64,000 bases of DNA, taken from NCBI RefSeq assembly GCF_964218355.1, contig NZ_CAXPMC010000021.1, positions 186,001 to 250,000 of the forward strand, in the 5' to 3' direction. The notes below the pieces were generated by a model, which was given only the letters and a program-made list of their open reading frames with translations, did no database searches and was not told the origin of the DNA. The stretch comes from Ferrovibrio sp964218355 (GTDB lineage: Bacteria; Pseudomonadota; Alphaproteobacteria; Ferrovibrionales; Ferrovibrionaceae). How positions within the stretch are numbered: position 1 is the first letter of the stretch; every line of letters begins with the position of its first letter. Shown in pieces: positions 23,831 through 32,197 of the stretch. A program made the translations under genes and the position numbers.

Positions 23831-25531
23831 CTATTGCGGCCGCAGCCCGGTGGCCAGGGTCAGCTGGTCGAGGCGCGGCTCCATGGCGAGGCCCGGCCGC
23901 AGGCCCCAGAGGGTCTGGCCGTAGAACAGCGGGATCACCGCCAGCTGCTCGCTGGCCCGCCGGTTGGCCGCCGCCATCAGGCGGTCCTGGTCGGCCGGCT
24001 CCGATGCCGCCATGGCCTGGTCATACAGCCGGTCGACCTCCGGATCGCGGAAATCGCCGTGGTTGGAAGTGCCGCGGCCATGGGCCGGATCGGGCGCCAG
24101 CGCCAGCGCCCGCACCGCCGTCGATGCGGTGGAGATCGCATTGCCGGCCAGGAAGAAGGCCGCCCGCTCGCGGGCCCGGATGGTGAAGAATTCGGCCGGC
24201 GGCTGGGCCTCGACGGTGACGCGGATGCCCAGCGGCAGCAGCATGGCGCCGACCGCCTCGGCGATGCGGCGGTCATTGGCATAGCGGCCGTCGGGCGCCA
24301 GCAGGCGCACCGCGAAACCGCCGCCGTACCCGGCCTCGGCCAGCAGGCGCCGCGCCTCGGCCGGATCGTAGCCGGCGGTCATGCCCGGCGCATATCCCTC
24401 CATGTCGTCGCGCACCAGCTGCCAGACCGGAATGGCAAAGCCGCCCATCACCCGCTCGACCAGGGCCGGCCGGTCGATGCCCAGCGAGATCGCCCGGCGC
24501 ACCCGCAGGTCACGGAAGGGATTGCGGCCGCCGGTATCCTGCAGGTCGGGCAGGGCGTCGCGCTGCTGCTCCATCTGCAGGTGCATCAGCCGGTTGGCCG
24601 GCGCGCTGAGCACCGTGAAACCGCCGGACCGCAGGGCGGCGACGCTGCCCGGTGGCACCTGCTCCACCAGGTCGGCATTGCCGTTGCCGAGCGCGCGGAT
24701 GCGCCGCTGGTCGTCCTCGATCACCGTCAGCAGAATATTGGGCCAGGCCGGCGGCGATCCCCAGTAGGCCTCGTTGCGGCGCAGCGGCAGGCTGGTCAGG
24801 CCGGCCCCATCGGGCGCCGCCGCCAGCCGGTAGGGCCCGCTGCCGACCGGCAGGCCGGATTCCGCCGGCCAGGCCAGCGGCCGCCCGGCCGCATCGGTGC
24901 AGCCGCCCGGCCGCCACAGGGCGCCGGCGGGAAATTCCGCCGGTGCGGCGACGATGACGATGCCGGCCAGCGCATAGGGCAGCTCGGAAAACCGCCGGCG
25001 GAAATCGAAGACCAGCCGGTCGGGTGCCGGCGCGGCGATGCCGGCGATGTCGCGCAGCAGCGGCGCGAAGGACAGCCGGTCGCCCTGCATGGCCTGCGCC
25101 CGGCAGTAGCTGTAGACGGCATCGCGGGCGGTCAGCGGCCGGCCATCCTGGAACCGCAGGCCGGGCCGCAGCTGCAGGCTCCAGCGCCTGGGCGCGGTCT
25201 CCTGCCAGTCCTGCGCCAGCAGCGGCTGGCGCTGGCCGCCGCCATCCCGCCAGACCAGAGGCTCGTAGAGATGGAAGGCGACCGACTGGTTCGGCGCGAA
25301 ATTATGCTGGTGCGGGTCCAGGCTGGTCGGTGCCGCCGCCAGCACGATGCGCAGGCGCGGCTCGATTCCCACCTGCTGGACGCCCTCCTTCTGGGCAGGC
25401 GGCGTCTGGGCAGACTGTGTCTGGGCAGGCAGGGGCCGCGGCACCGCAGCCGCGGCGGCCAGCAGCAGGCCCAGCCAAAGAACAGGGTGCCGCGCCCTGC
25501 TGCGGCACCGCCGGCGATCCGGTCGGCTCAT
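23831..25531 (-). CDS. ABC transporter substrate-binding protein, family 5
   Basis: A 566-residue extracytoplasmic binding protein of the peptide/nickel (SBP_bac_5) family. The signal region (VLWLGLLLAAAAAVPRPLPA) is followed by a Gln/Ala/Pro-rich segment encoded by a 15-bp tandem repeat. Then come family landmarks: TSLDPHQHNFAPNQSVAFHLYEPLV, PRRWSLQLRPGLRFQDGRPLTARDAVYS-type region, and RVRRAISLGIDRPALVERVMGG. No permease or ATPase gene is nearby, so it must use a transporter encoded elsewhere. Ligand unknown. Confidence 0.9.
   Translation of the reverse strand: MSRPDRRRCRSRARHPVLWLGLLLAAAAAVPRPLPAQTQSAQTPPAQKEGVQQVGIEPRLRIVLAAAPTSLDPHQHNFAPNQSVAFHLYEPLVWRDGGGQRQPLLAQDWQETAPRRWSLQLRPGLRFQDGRPLTARDAVYSYCRAQAMQGDRLSFAPLLRDIAGIAAPAPDRLVFDFRRRFSELPYALAGIVIVAAPAEFPAGALWRPGGCTDAAGRPLAWPAESGLPVGSGPYRLAAAPDGAGLTSLPLRRNEAYWGSPPAWPNILLTVIEDDQRRIRALGNGNADLVEQVPPGSVAALRSGGFTVLSAPANRLMHLQMEQQRDALPDLQDTGGRNPFRDLRVRRAISLGIDRPALVERVMGGFAIPVWQLVRDDMEGYAPGMTAGYDPAEARRLLAEAGYGGGFAVRLLAPDGRYANDRRIAEAVGAMLLPLGIRVTVEAQPPAEFFTIRARERAAFFLAGNAISTASTAVRALALAPDPAHGRGTSNHGDFRDPEVDRLYDQAMAASEPADQDRLMAAANRRASEQLAVIPLFYGQTLWGLRPGLAMEPRLDQLTLATGLRPQ
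25390..25434 (-). repeat. Three 15-bp tandem repeats
   Basis: Three copies of TCTGGGCAGGCGGCG-like units lie in frame in the binding-protein gene just after its signal peptide. They encode AQTQSAQTPPAQ. Confidence 0.85.
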
Positions 25532-25609
25532 GATCTCCCCGCGGCCCGGCCGGAACGGCGGGCATAAGACCGTATGAAATCAGGCCGATGGTAAAGGATT
25601 GATGACAAT

Positions 25610-25635
25610 CCGCAGGGCCCGGCCGCAGGGCCCGG
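25610..25635. repeat. Two 13-bp tandem repeats in an intergenic region
   Basis: CCGCAGGGCCCGG occurs twice in direct succession, just after the 3' end of the extensin-like gene. Confidence 0.8.
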
Positions 25636-25644
25636 CCGCCGGCC

Positions 25645-26325
25645 TCAGCCGCTGCATTGTTTCCAGCGGCCGGTATCCCAGTGGAAGTGGTCCTGGTGGT
25701 CGCGGTTGGCATTGGGGCCGAGCACCACGGCGAAATAGCCGCAGGCGGCGCGGCTGACGCTGCGCAGGAAGCCGCCCTCGGGCCCGCCGGCGCGGAACTG
25801 CTCCTTCACCGACAGCCGGGTGCCGTCGGCCAGCACAAAGCCCCAGATGTCGATGGCGCGGCCATGGGCATGCTCGCTGAGCCGGCCGCCGCCGCCGACC
25901 ATGCGCCGGCAGGTAAAGCCGCCGGCATGGTTCAGCTGCGCCAGCGGCCGGCCGAACAGCCGCAGGGCGGTCGGCTGCAGCTCGGCGCGCTCGAATTCCG
26001 CCAGCCGCAGCGCCGTCGGGCAGGACAGCTCGACCGGCCGGTCGAGCGCGGTGGCCGCCAGCCGGGTCAGCTTGACGCCGTTTTCCAGGGTGCAGCCATC
26101 CTTGCCCGGCTCGGCCTGGGCGATCAGCTCGAACTGCGCGCCGGCAGCGGCGAGATCGTTCAGGCAGGCCGACTGGATGATGTCGCGGCCGGGCCAGACA
26201 TGCATGCCGGGCTGCACCGCCGGCGGCGCCGGAACCGGCGCCCGCACCGCCTGGCGCGGGGCGCAGGCGGCGGCGCCCAGCAGCAGCAGCAGGATGGCAG
26301 CGGTCAGTCGGCCACGGGCAGCCAT
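25645..26325 (-). CDS. Extensin-like (LAS-type) lipoprotein
   Basis: A 226-residue protein with a lipoprotein signal (LLLLLGAAAC, lipid Cys about 21) and an extensin-like C-terminal domain. The fold is related to D-Ala-D-Ala carboxypeptidase/lysostaphin-type zinc enzymes. Metal-site candidates are His and Asp in SEHAHGRAIDIWGF and the His pair in DHFHWD. Six conserved cysteines (SACLND, DGCTL, LSCPTALRL, FTCRRM, AACGY, KQCSG) suggest disulfides in the periplasm. It probably trims or binds peptidoglycan, which is inferred. Its start overlaps the epmA stop by 22 bp on the same strand. Confidence 0.88.
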   Translation of the reverse strand: MAARGRLTAAILLLLLGAAACAPRQAVRAPVPAPPAVQPGMHVWPGRDIIQSACLNDLAAAGAQFELIAQAEPGKDGCTLENGVKLTRLAATALDRPVELSCPTALRLAEFERAELQPTALRLFGRPLAQLNHAGGFTCRRMVGGGGRLSEHAHGRAIDIWGFVLADGTRLSVKEQFRAGGPEGGFLRSVSRAACGYFAVVLGPNANRDHQDHFHWDTGRWKQCSG

Positions 26326-27371
26326 AACACCTCCTCGATGCGCGCCGCGCCGGTCAGCAGCATCACCAGGCGGTCGACGCCCAGCGCGATGCCGGCACAG
26401 TCGGGCAGTCCATGCTGCAGGGCAGAGATGAAATCTTCGTCAACCGGATAATCGTAGCCGTAGATCTCGCGCTTCAGCGCCATGTCGGCGGCGAAGCGGC
26501 GGCGCTGCTCGGCGGCATCGGTCAGCTCCGAGAAGGCATTGGCCAGCTCGACGCCGCAGGCATACAGCTCGAACCGCTCGGCCAGATGCGGCGGCTGCCC
26601 TGCCTGTTCGGGTGCCCGCGGCCGGCTCAGCGCCGCCATGTGGATCGGGTAATCGTAGAGGATGCAGGGCGCATCGAGGCCCAGCCGGGGCTCGACGCGT
26701 TCCAGCACGGTGCGGAAATACAGGTCGTCCCAGCTGTCGCCGGCATCGACCCGGATGCCGATGGCGGCACAGGCCGCGCGCATGGCGGCAAGGTCGGGCC
26801 GCAGCGGATCGGCGCCGATGCAGGCGGCAAGATCGAGGCCAGCATACTCGGCCAGCGCGGCATGGACGGTCAGGTAGCGCCAGGGAGCGTCGATCGCCGC
26901 CACCCGCCCCTGCCAGCGCAGGACGGTGCGGCCGGTGGCGGCGGCAATGCCGCGCAGCAGAGACTCGCAGTCGGCCATGATGTCGCGGTAGCCGGCGCCG
27001 GCACGGTACCATTCCAGCATCAGGAAGGCCGGGTGATGCAGCGCCGCCCGCTCGCCGTTGCGGAAGACCGGCGCCAGCTGGAACAGCCTCTGCTCGCCGG
27101 CCGCCAGCAGCTTCTTCATGGCGAATTCCGGCGAGGTATGCAGGTAAAGCGGCTGGCGGCGGCCGTCAGGATGCGCGAGTTCGGTGGCAAAGGCCTGCAG
27201 ATGCGGCTCCAGCCCCGGCGAGACCTGCAGGGCGGGGGTTTCCGCCTCGACGAAGTCGCGGGCCGCGAACCAGTCCCGCAGGGCGCGCAGAACCGCCTGC
27301 CGGACCAGCAGGTTGGGCCGTCTTTCGGCGTAGCGGTCCGGCCGCCACCAGGGAGTTCCGCGCTGCTGCAT
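26304..27371 (-). CDS. epmA: Elongation factor P lysine(34) lysyltransferase
   Basis: EpmA (GenX/PoxA, 355 residues), a class II lysyl-tRNA-synthetase paralog that attaches (R)-beta-lysine to Lys34 of EF-P. The aaRS motifs are present: TPALQVSPGLEPHL (motif 1 region), FRNGERAALHHPAFLMLEWY (motif 2) and GIALGVDRLVML (motif 3). The N-terminal tRNA-binding domain of true LysRS is absent, as expected. The ATG at 27371 gives MQQRGTPWWRPD; longer frames run antisense into efp. It is divergent from efp, an informative pairing. epmB is not in the window. Confidence 0.94.
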   Translation of the reverse strand: MQQRGTPWWRPDRYAERRPNLLVRQAVLRALRDWFAARDFVEAETPALQVSPGLEPHLQAFATELAHPDGRRQPLYLHTSPEFAMKKLLAAGEQRLFQLAPVFRNGERAALHHPAFLMLEWYRAGAGYRDIMADCESLLRGIAAATGRTVLRWQGRVAAIDAPWRYLTVHAALAEYAGLDLAACIGADPLRPDLAAMRAACAAIGIRVDAGDSWDDLYFRTVLERVEPRLGLDAPCILYDYPIHMAALSRPRAPEQAGQPPHLAERFELYACGVELANAFSELTDAAEQRRRFAADMALKREIYGYDYPVDEDFISALQHGLPDCAGIALGVDRLVMLLTGAARIEEVLWLPVAD

Positions 27372-27389
27372 ATTTGGCCGCGACTCGGG

Positions 27390-27418
27390 TTGAGAAGGGG
27401 GTCCCGACCTGATAGGTT
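27390..27418 (+). promoter_or_regulatory. Probable efp promoter
   Basis: TTGAGA, a 17-bp spacer, then TAGGTT, with transcription predicted about 60 bp upstream of the efp start. Confidence 0.4.
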
Positions 27419-27485
27419 CCCGCCGGCTTTTTCGCAAGCGGGTCCGCACCGGGCCCGCTGTTTGTTTCCGGAGACCCAGAAGACC

Positions 27486-28058
27486 ATGGCCAAGGTTAAC
27501 GCCAACCAGCTCCGCAAGGGCAATGTGGTCGAGATCAACGGCAAGCTGCTTGCCGTGATCGCCGCCCAGAACATCCAGCCCGGCAAGGGCACCCCGGTCA
27601 CCCAGCTCGAACTGCGCGACCTGGCCTCCGGCCTGAAGACCACCGAACGCTACCGCACCACCGAGAGCGTCGAGCGCGTCTTCATCGAGGACCGCGAATT
27701 CACCTATCTGTATACCGAGGGCGACATCGTCACCTTCATGGATGTGGAGAATTACGAGCAGCTGGGCGTGCCCGCCGATGTGGTCGGCGACCAGGCGGTG
27801 TGGCTGCAGGACGGCATGAAGGTCGACATCGCCCTCTACGAGGGCAAGGCGGTTTCCGTCACCCTGCCGCAGACCGTGACGCTGGAAATCACCGAGACCG
27901 AGCCGACGGTGAAGGGGCAGACCGCTTCCTCCTCCTACAAACCGGCCATCGTCTCGAACGGCCAGCGCGTGATGGTGCCGCCGCATGTTTCCGCCGGCGT
28001 GCGCATCGTCATCAACATCGCCGAGGGCGGCGTCTATCTGGAGCGCGCCAAGGACTGA
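27486..28058 (+). CDS. efp: Elongation factor P
   Basis: EF-P (190 residues) enters the ribosomal E site and rescues ribosomes stalled at polyproline. It has the three-domain family length; the KOW-like domain starts VNANQLRKGNVVEINGKL. The modified loop IQPGKGTP places the acceptor lysine exactly at position 34, matching the divergent EpmA. Domain III ends with GVRIVINIAEGGVYLERAKD. The start is supported by CCGGAGACCC upstream. A strong terminator lies 26 bp after the stop, so efp is a single-gene unit. Confidence 0.98.
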   Translation: MAKVNANQLRKGNVVEINGKLLAVIAAQNIQPGKGTPVTQLELRDLASGLKTTERYRTTESVERVFIEDREFTYLYTEGDIVTFMDVENYEQLGVPADVVGDQAVWLQDGMKVDIALYEGKAVSVTLPQTVTLEITETEPTVKGQTASSSYKPAIVSNGQRVMVPPHVSAGVRIVINIAEGGVYLERAKD

Positions 28059-28083
28059 TCCGGGTTACCCCCGGCAAGACCGA

Positions 28084-28111
28084 CCCGCCGCAGCAATGCG
28101 GCGGGTTTTTT
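28084..28111 (+). terminator. Intrinsic terminator of efp
   Basis: Perfect stem CCCGCCGC / GCGGCGGG with a six-base loop, followed by TTTTTT. Confidence 0.95.
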
Positions 28112-28117
28112 CATGGA

Positions 28118-28483
28118 TCAGCGCGGCGCCAGCGGTCCGAAAAAACCCGTCACGCGCCGCAACCGGCCGCCGTCGCCCAGGGCGCAGAAATCAACGCCCT
28201 CCCGCATCAGGCCGCCATCGGCGGCAAGGCGGACGAAACTGAAGCGCAGGCCGACCTGGTGGCTGTCGACCACGCTGGTGCGCCGGATGATGCTGCCGGG
28301 GAATTTCTCCAGCAGCACGCCGATATGCGCGACCAGCGCGGAACGGTCGAGATCGTGGACGACGGGATCGCTGTAGCGGCAATCTGACGTCCACGCCACG
28401 CGCAGCAGGCGGCCGCGTTCGCCGGCATCGGTTGCATTCCAGGCCGCGCAATAGGTGTCGACCACATCGTCCAGCCCCATCAT
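28118..28483 (-). CDS. NTF2-like (SnoaL-fold) small protein
   Basis: A 121-residue protein resembling the nuclear-transport-factor-2-like superfamily: CAAWNATDAGERGRLL, then CRYSDPVVHDLDRSALVAHI and a SVVDSHQVGLRFSFV strand. The family includes isomerases, hydrolases and non-catalytic ligand binders, so no reaction is assigned. Two adjacent ATG codons (28483 and 28480) are possible; the first is better spaced from GGGGGAG. It sits between the efp terminator and an HxlR regulator gene on the same strand as the latter, with 88 bp between them. Confidence 0.75.
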   Translation of the reverse strand: MMGLDDVVDTYCAAWNATDAGERGRLLRVAWTSDCRYSDPVVHDLDRSALVAHIGVLLEKFPGSIIRRTSVVDSHQVGLRFSFVRLAADGGLMREGVDFCALGDGGRLRRVTGFFGPLAPR

Positions 28484-28571
28484 GGTTCCGGTCTCCCCCG
28501 CCAGCCTATCAGATCGCCGCCACTCCGGGCAGAGCGCCCCGGCGCGTCCGGCGCACAGAAGGACCGGCGCA

Positions 28572-29093
28572 CTACCGCCGGCCGGCCAGGCGGATGCGGG
28601 CCTGCGGCCGGTTCTGGGCATCGAAAGCGTCCCGCGACGCGGCCACGGCGGCGCCATGGCGGATCGCCCATTCCCAGACGCCGCACAGTGCCTCGGTCAG
28701 CTCCACGCCCAGCGGCGTCAGCGCGTAATCGACGCGCGGCGGCACCTCGGCATAGACCTGCCGCGCCACCACCCCGTCGCGTTCCAGCTGGCGCAGGGTC
28801 TGGGTCAGCATCTTCTGACTGATGCCGTCGAGCCGGTCGCGCAGGCGCGAAAAGCGCATGGCGCCATGCTCGTACAGCTCGTCCATCGCCCGCAGACTCC
28901 ATTTGTCGCCGAAGCGCACCATAAGCTCACGAACAAGCTCCTCGTCCGCCGGCGTGATGGTGCAGCCTCCGGCGGCGCAGGCGGCCGGTGCATCCGCACG
29001 CAGGGCCGGCGGTGCCGTCACGATCGCGGACATTGTTTCCGGCATGGTTTCCGGCAGGTGCCTATCGGTGTTCGAAAGTGCCTTATTGCTCAT
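28572..29093 (-). CDS. HxlR-family transcriptional regulator
   Basis: A 173-residue winged-helix repressor/activator of the HxlR family. The core spans about residues 55-145: VRFGDKWSLRAMDELY, MRFSRLRDRLDGISQKMLTQTLRQLERDGVV, then YALTPLGVELTEAL. A cysteine pair (CAAGGC) lies before the helices; HxlR proteins of the YodB/QorR type often sense electrophiles through Cys, so this may be redox-sensitive. The N-terminal PETMPETM is encoded by a 12-bp duplication. It is divergent from the molybdoenzyme pair and probably controls it. Confidence 0.9.
   Translation of the reverse strand: MSNKALSNTDRHLPETMPETMSAIVTAPPALRADAPAACAAGGCTITPADEELVRELMVRFGDKWSLRAMDELYEHGAMRFSRLRDRLDGISQKMLTQTLRQLERDGVVARQVYAEVPPRVDYALTPLGVELTEALCGVWEWAIRHGAAVAASRDAFDAQNRPQARIRLAGRR
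29032..29055 (-). repeat. Two 12-bp tandem repeats
   Basis: ATTGTTTCCGGC followed by ATGGTTTCCGGC lies in frame at the start of the HxlR gene, encoding a repeated PETM. Confidence 0.8.
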
Positions 29094-29198
29094 GATCCGC
29101 GGGGCCCGGTATTAGGAGTGTCGATGCCCGCAGGATACGCGCTCCACACCGCCGAGGCGACCGGCGATTTCCTGCCCGCCATCACAGAATCAGGCAAA

Positions 29199-29220
29199 AT
29201 ACGAGGCCTTGCTTTCGTAT
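29199..29220. promoter_or_regulatory. Inverted repeat upstream of the molybdoenzyme genes
   Basis: ATACGA, ten bases, then TCGTAT. It lies in the 281-bp gap between the HxlR gene and the iron-sulfur subunit gene and may be the HxlR operator. A further GTATAC and TTCGAA follow within 20 bp. The rest of the gap holds a 15-bp-scale duplication (TCGTTTCCGCATTCCCC/TCGTTTCCACATTGCCCC) and no gene. Confidence 0.5.
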
Positions 29221-29374
29221 CCGCGCAGTATACTTCGAAACACCGACAGGGGGGCCGCATGTCCGCCCCGCGCATCCAGCACCGACAATCCGCGACCGGA
29301 TTTCCCATGCCGGTCTGCCCGCTATCGTTTCCGCATTCCCCGTCGTTTCCACATTGCCCCAGTGGAGGATCACC

Positions 29375-29833
29375 ATGGCTGTTACATTCACCCTCAACGG
29401 CAAATCCGTCACCCTCGATGCCGATCCCGACATGCCCCTGCTGTGGGCGGTGCGCGACGAGATCGGCCTGACCGGCAGCAAATTCGGCTGCGGCATGGCG
29501 CAGTGCGGCGCCTGCACGATGCATGTGGAGGGCGAGCCGGTGCGCTCCTGCTCGACGCCGCTGGCGGCGGTCGAGGGCCAGAAGGTCACCACCATCGAGG
29601 GCCTCGCCGGCAAGGTCGCCAAGGCGGTCGAGACCGCCTGGATCAAGCACGAGGTGGCGCAATGCGGCTACTGCCAGTCCGGCCAGATCATGTCGGCGGT
29701 GGCGCTGCTGAGCAGCAACAGGAAACCGTCCGACGGCGATATCGACGAGGCGATGCAGGGCAATATCTGCCGCTGCGCCACCTATGTGCGCATCCGCGCC
29801 GCCATCCACGATGCCGCCAGGACGCTGGCCTGA
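29375..29833 (+). CDS. Isoquinoline 1-oxidoreductase-type [2Fe-2S] subunit
   Basis: A 152-residue small subunit of an aldehyde-oxidase/isoquinoline-oxidoreductase-type molybdenum hydroxylase. The plant-ferredoxin cluster is GCGMAQCGACTMH with a fourth Cys in VRSCSTPL. The second cluster is QCGYCQSGQIM with NICRCATYVRIR. It transfers electrons from the molybdenum site of the next protein. The ATG at 29375 has GGAGG at ideal spacing. It is followed after 19 bp by the large subunit. There is no FAD subunit, typical of the IorAB two-subunit group that passes electrons to a cytochrome or azurin-like acceptor. Confidence 0.94.
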   Translation: MAVTFTLNGKSVTLDADPDMPLLWAVRDEIGLTGSKFGCGMAQCGACTMHVEGEPVRSCSTPLAAVEGQKVTTIEGLAGKVAKAVETAWIKHEVAQCGYCQSGQIMSAVALLSSNRKPSDGDIDEAMQGNICRCATYVRIRAAIHDAARTLA

Positions 29834-29852
29834 GCGCGAGGGAGACAGGATC

Positions 29853-32054
29853 ATGACCGAACAGACCCCCATCAGCCGCCCCGGCAGCCTCGCTGACGCG
29901 AAGATGCCGAAAGCTTCGCGCCGCCGCTTCCTGCAGGGCGCCGGCGCGGCCTCGCTCGGCCTCGTTGTCGGCTTCCACTGGGCGCCGCGCAATGCCGCCG
30001 CCATGACCGGCCGGCCCGAGATGCTGACCGCCTTCATCCGCATCGCGCCGGACAACACCGTGACGGTGCTGTCCAAGCATCTGGAGATGGGCCAGGGCAG
30101 CTATACCGGCCTCGCCACCATCGTGGCCGAGGAACTGGACGCCGACTGGGCGCAGATCCGCGCCGAGGGCGCCCCGGCCGATGCAAAGCTTTACGCCAAC
30201 CTCGCCTTCGGTACCGTGCAGGGCACCGGCGGCAGCACCGCGATCGCCAATTCCTGGGACCAGCTGCGCAAGGCCGGCGCCACCGCCCGCGCCATGCTGG
30301 TGGCCGCCGCCGCGCAGCAGTGGAAAGTGCCGGCCGGCGAAATCACCGTTGCCAGGGGCGTGCTGAGCCACAAGAGCGGCAAGAAGGCCAGCTTCGGCCA
30401 GCTCGCCGCGGCTGCCGCGCAGCAGACGCCGCCGGCGGATGTGACGCTGAAGGACCCGGCGAAGTTCCAGTATATCGGCAAGAAGGTCGCCCGCCTCGAT
30501 GCCGTCGCCAAGAGCACCGGCAAGGCCCAGTATGCGCTGGACGTGCGCCTGCCCGGCATGGCAACTGCGCTGGTGCAGCGCGCCCCCCTGTTCGGCGGGA
30601 AAGTGAAGAGCTTCGACGCCGCAGCGGCGAAGGCTGTGCCCGGCGTGCTGGATGTCGTGCAGATTTCCAACGGCGTCGCGGTGGTGGCGAAGAATTTCTG
30701 GGCCGCCAAGCTGGGCCGCGAGGCCCTGCAGGTCGAATGGGACGACAGCGCGGCCGAGAAGCGCGGCTCCGAGCAGATCATGGCCGAATACAAGGAACTG
30801 GCCAGGCAGCCCGGCCTGCCGGCGCGCAAGGACGGCGATGTCGATGCCGCCTTCGCCGGAGCGGCGAAGATCATCGAGGCGACCTACGACTTCCCGTATC
30901 TCGCCCATGCGCCGATGGAACCGCTGGACTGCGTGGTGAAGCTGGACGGGGACGGCTGCGAAATCTGGGCCGGCGACCAGTTCCAGACCATCGACCAGAT
31001 GAATGCCGCCCGCGTTCTGGGCCTGAAGCCCGAGCAGGTGAAGATCAACACGCTGTATGCCGGCGGCAGTTTCGGCCGCCGCGCCAATATCGTGTCGGAC
31101 TACATCGTCGAGGGTGCCGAAATCGCCAAGGCCTATGGCAAGGCGCCGGTGCGCCTGGTCTGGACCCGCGAAGACGACATCCAGGGCGGCCGCTACCGGC
31201 CGATGTATCACCACACCCTGAAGGCCGCCATCGATGCCCAGGGCAACATCACCGCCTGGCAGCACCGCATCGTCGGCCAGTCGATCCTGGCCGGCACGCC
31301 CTTCGAGGCGGTGATGGTGAAGAACGGCATCGACCATACCTCGGTGGAAGGCGCCGCCAACCTGCCCTATGCCATCCCCAACATGAGCGTCGAACTGCAC
31401 ACCACCAAGGTGGGCGTGCCGGTGCTGTGGTGGCGCTCGGTCGGCAGCACCCATACGGCCTTTGCCACAGAGGTGTTCCTCGACGAGATCGCGGCAGCGA
31501 CCAGGCAGGACCCGGTGGCCCTGCGCCGCAAGCTGCTGGCCAAGCATCCGCGCCATCTCGGCGTGCTGAACCTGGCAGCCGAGAAGGCGGGCTGGGGCAA
31601 GCCGCTGGCCAAGGGCCGCATGCGCGGCGTGGCGGTGCACGAATCGTTCAGCTCCTTCGTGGCGGAAGTGGCGGAGGTCGTGCTGCAGCCCGATGGCAGC
31701 TGGAAAGTCGACAGGGTGGTGGCGGCGGTCGATTGCGGCATTCCCATCAACCCCGACATCATCCGCGCCCAGGTCGAAAGCGGCATCGGGTTCGGCCTGT
31801 CGGCCACCATCAAGCCGGGCCTCAGCCTGACCGACGGCCGGGTCGACCAGTCGAATTTCCATGATTACGAGGTGTTGCGCATCCACGAGATGCCGAAAAT
31901 CGAGGTGCATATCGTGCCCTCGAAGGAAAAGCCGACCGGCATCGGCGAACCCGGCACCCCGCCGGTGGCGCCGGCGGTGGCGAATGCGCTGATGTCCGGC
32001 ACCAGGCAGGTCTTCCGGGCACTGCCGCTGCCTGAGGCCGTGAAATCGGCCTGA
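29853..32054 (+). CDS. Molybdopterin-binding large subunit, IorB type
   Basis: A 733-residue molybdenum-cofactor subunit of the xanthine oxidase superfamily. A twin-arginine signal (SRRRFLQGAGAASLGL, about residues 22-37) predicts folded export to the periplasm with its iron-sulfur partner. Cofactor regions include MGQGSYTGLATIVAEEL, GGSFGRRANIVSDY, WWRSVGSTHTAFATEVFLDE and the terminal GIGEPGTPPVAPAVANAL, which holds the catalytic Glu. The substrate is probably an N-heterocycle or aldehyde, not determinable here. A clear terminator follows at 32093. Confidence 0.93.
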   Translation: MTEQTPISRPGSLADAKMPKASRRRFLQGAGAASLGLVVGFHWAPRNAAAMTGRPEMLTAFIRIAPDNTVTVLSKHLEMGQGSYTGLATIVAEELDADWAQIRAEGAPADAKLYANLAFGTVQGTGGSTAIANSWDQLRKAGATARAMLVAAAAQQWKVPAGEITVARGVLSHKSGKKASFGQLAAAAAQQTPPADVTLKDPAKFQYIGKKVARLDAVAKSTGKAQYALDVRLPGMATALVQRAPLFGGKVKSFDAAAAKAVPGVLDVVQISNGVAVVAKNFWAAKLGREALQVEWDDSAAEKRGSEQIMAEYKELARQPGLPARKDGDVDAAFAGAAKIIEATYDFPYLAHAPMEPLDCVVKLDGDGCEIWAGDQFQTIDQMNAARVLGLKPEQVKINTLYAGGSFGRRANIVSDYIVEGAEIAKAYGKAPVRLVWTREDDIQGGRYRPMYHHTLKAAIDAQGNITAWQHRIVGQSILAGTPFEAVMVKNGIDHTSVEGAANLPYAIPNMSVELHTTKVGVPVLWWRSVGSTHTAFATEVFLDEIAAATRQDPVALRRKLLAKHPRHLGVLNLAAEKAGWGKPLAKGRMRGVAVHESFSSFVAEVAEVVLQPDGSWKVDRVVAAVDCGIPINPDIIRAQVESGIGFGLSATIKPGLSLTDGRVDQSNFHDYEVLRIHEMPKIEVHIVPSKEKPTGIGEPGTPPVAPAVANALMSGTRQVFRALPLPEAVKSA

Positions 32055-32092
32055 GCTGAAAGCCGCCTGACCGCTCAACTCCTGAGCAATCT

Positions 32093-32122
32093 AAAGCCCG
32101 CACCGGTTGCGGGCTTTATTTT
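32093..32122 (+). terminator. Intrinsic terminator of the molybdoenzyme pair
   Basis: Ten-bp stem AAAGCCCGCA / TGCGGGCTTT followed by ATTTTTGG. Confidence 0.9.
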
Positions 32123-32178
32123 TGGCCTGACGTGCCGTTGACAGGGCGCGCATTTCGGGGGAAATAACGCCTTTCGCT

Positions 32179-32197
32179 GATAATAAGAATGAGTCTC
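32179..32197 (+). promoter_or_regulatory. Fur-box-like site at the TonB receptor start
   Basis: GATAATAAGAATGAGTCTC matches 14 of 19 positions of the classic Fur box GATAATGATAATCATTATC. It covers one possible start codon of the receptor and lies just upstream of the other, a position fit for iron-dependent repression. Confidence 0.55.

Noticed and set aside
22149..23924. 591-codon open frame starting in the AT-rich island
   Set aside because: It has a promoter upstream, but the product resembles no protein and is antisense to the full polymerase gene. Only the promoter is kept as an observation.
29688..32078. 796-codon open frame on the minus strand
   Set aside because: It is antisense to the Ior-type molybdenum subunit, which has strong family motifs, and shows no similarity itself.
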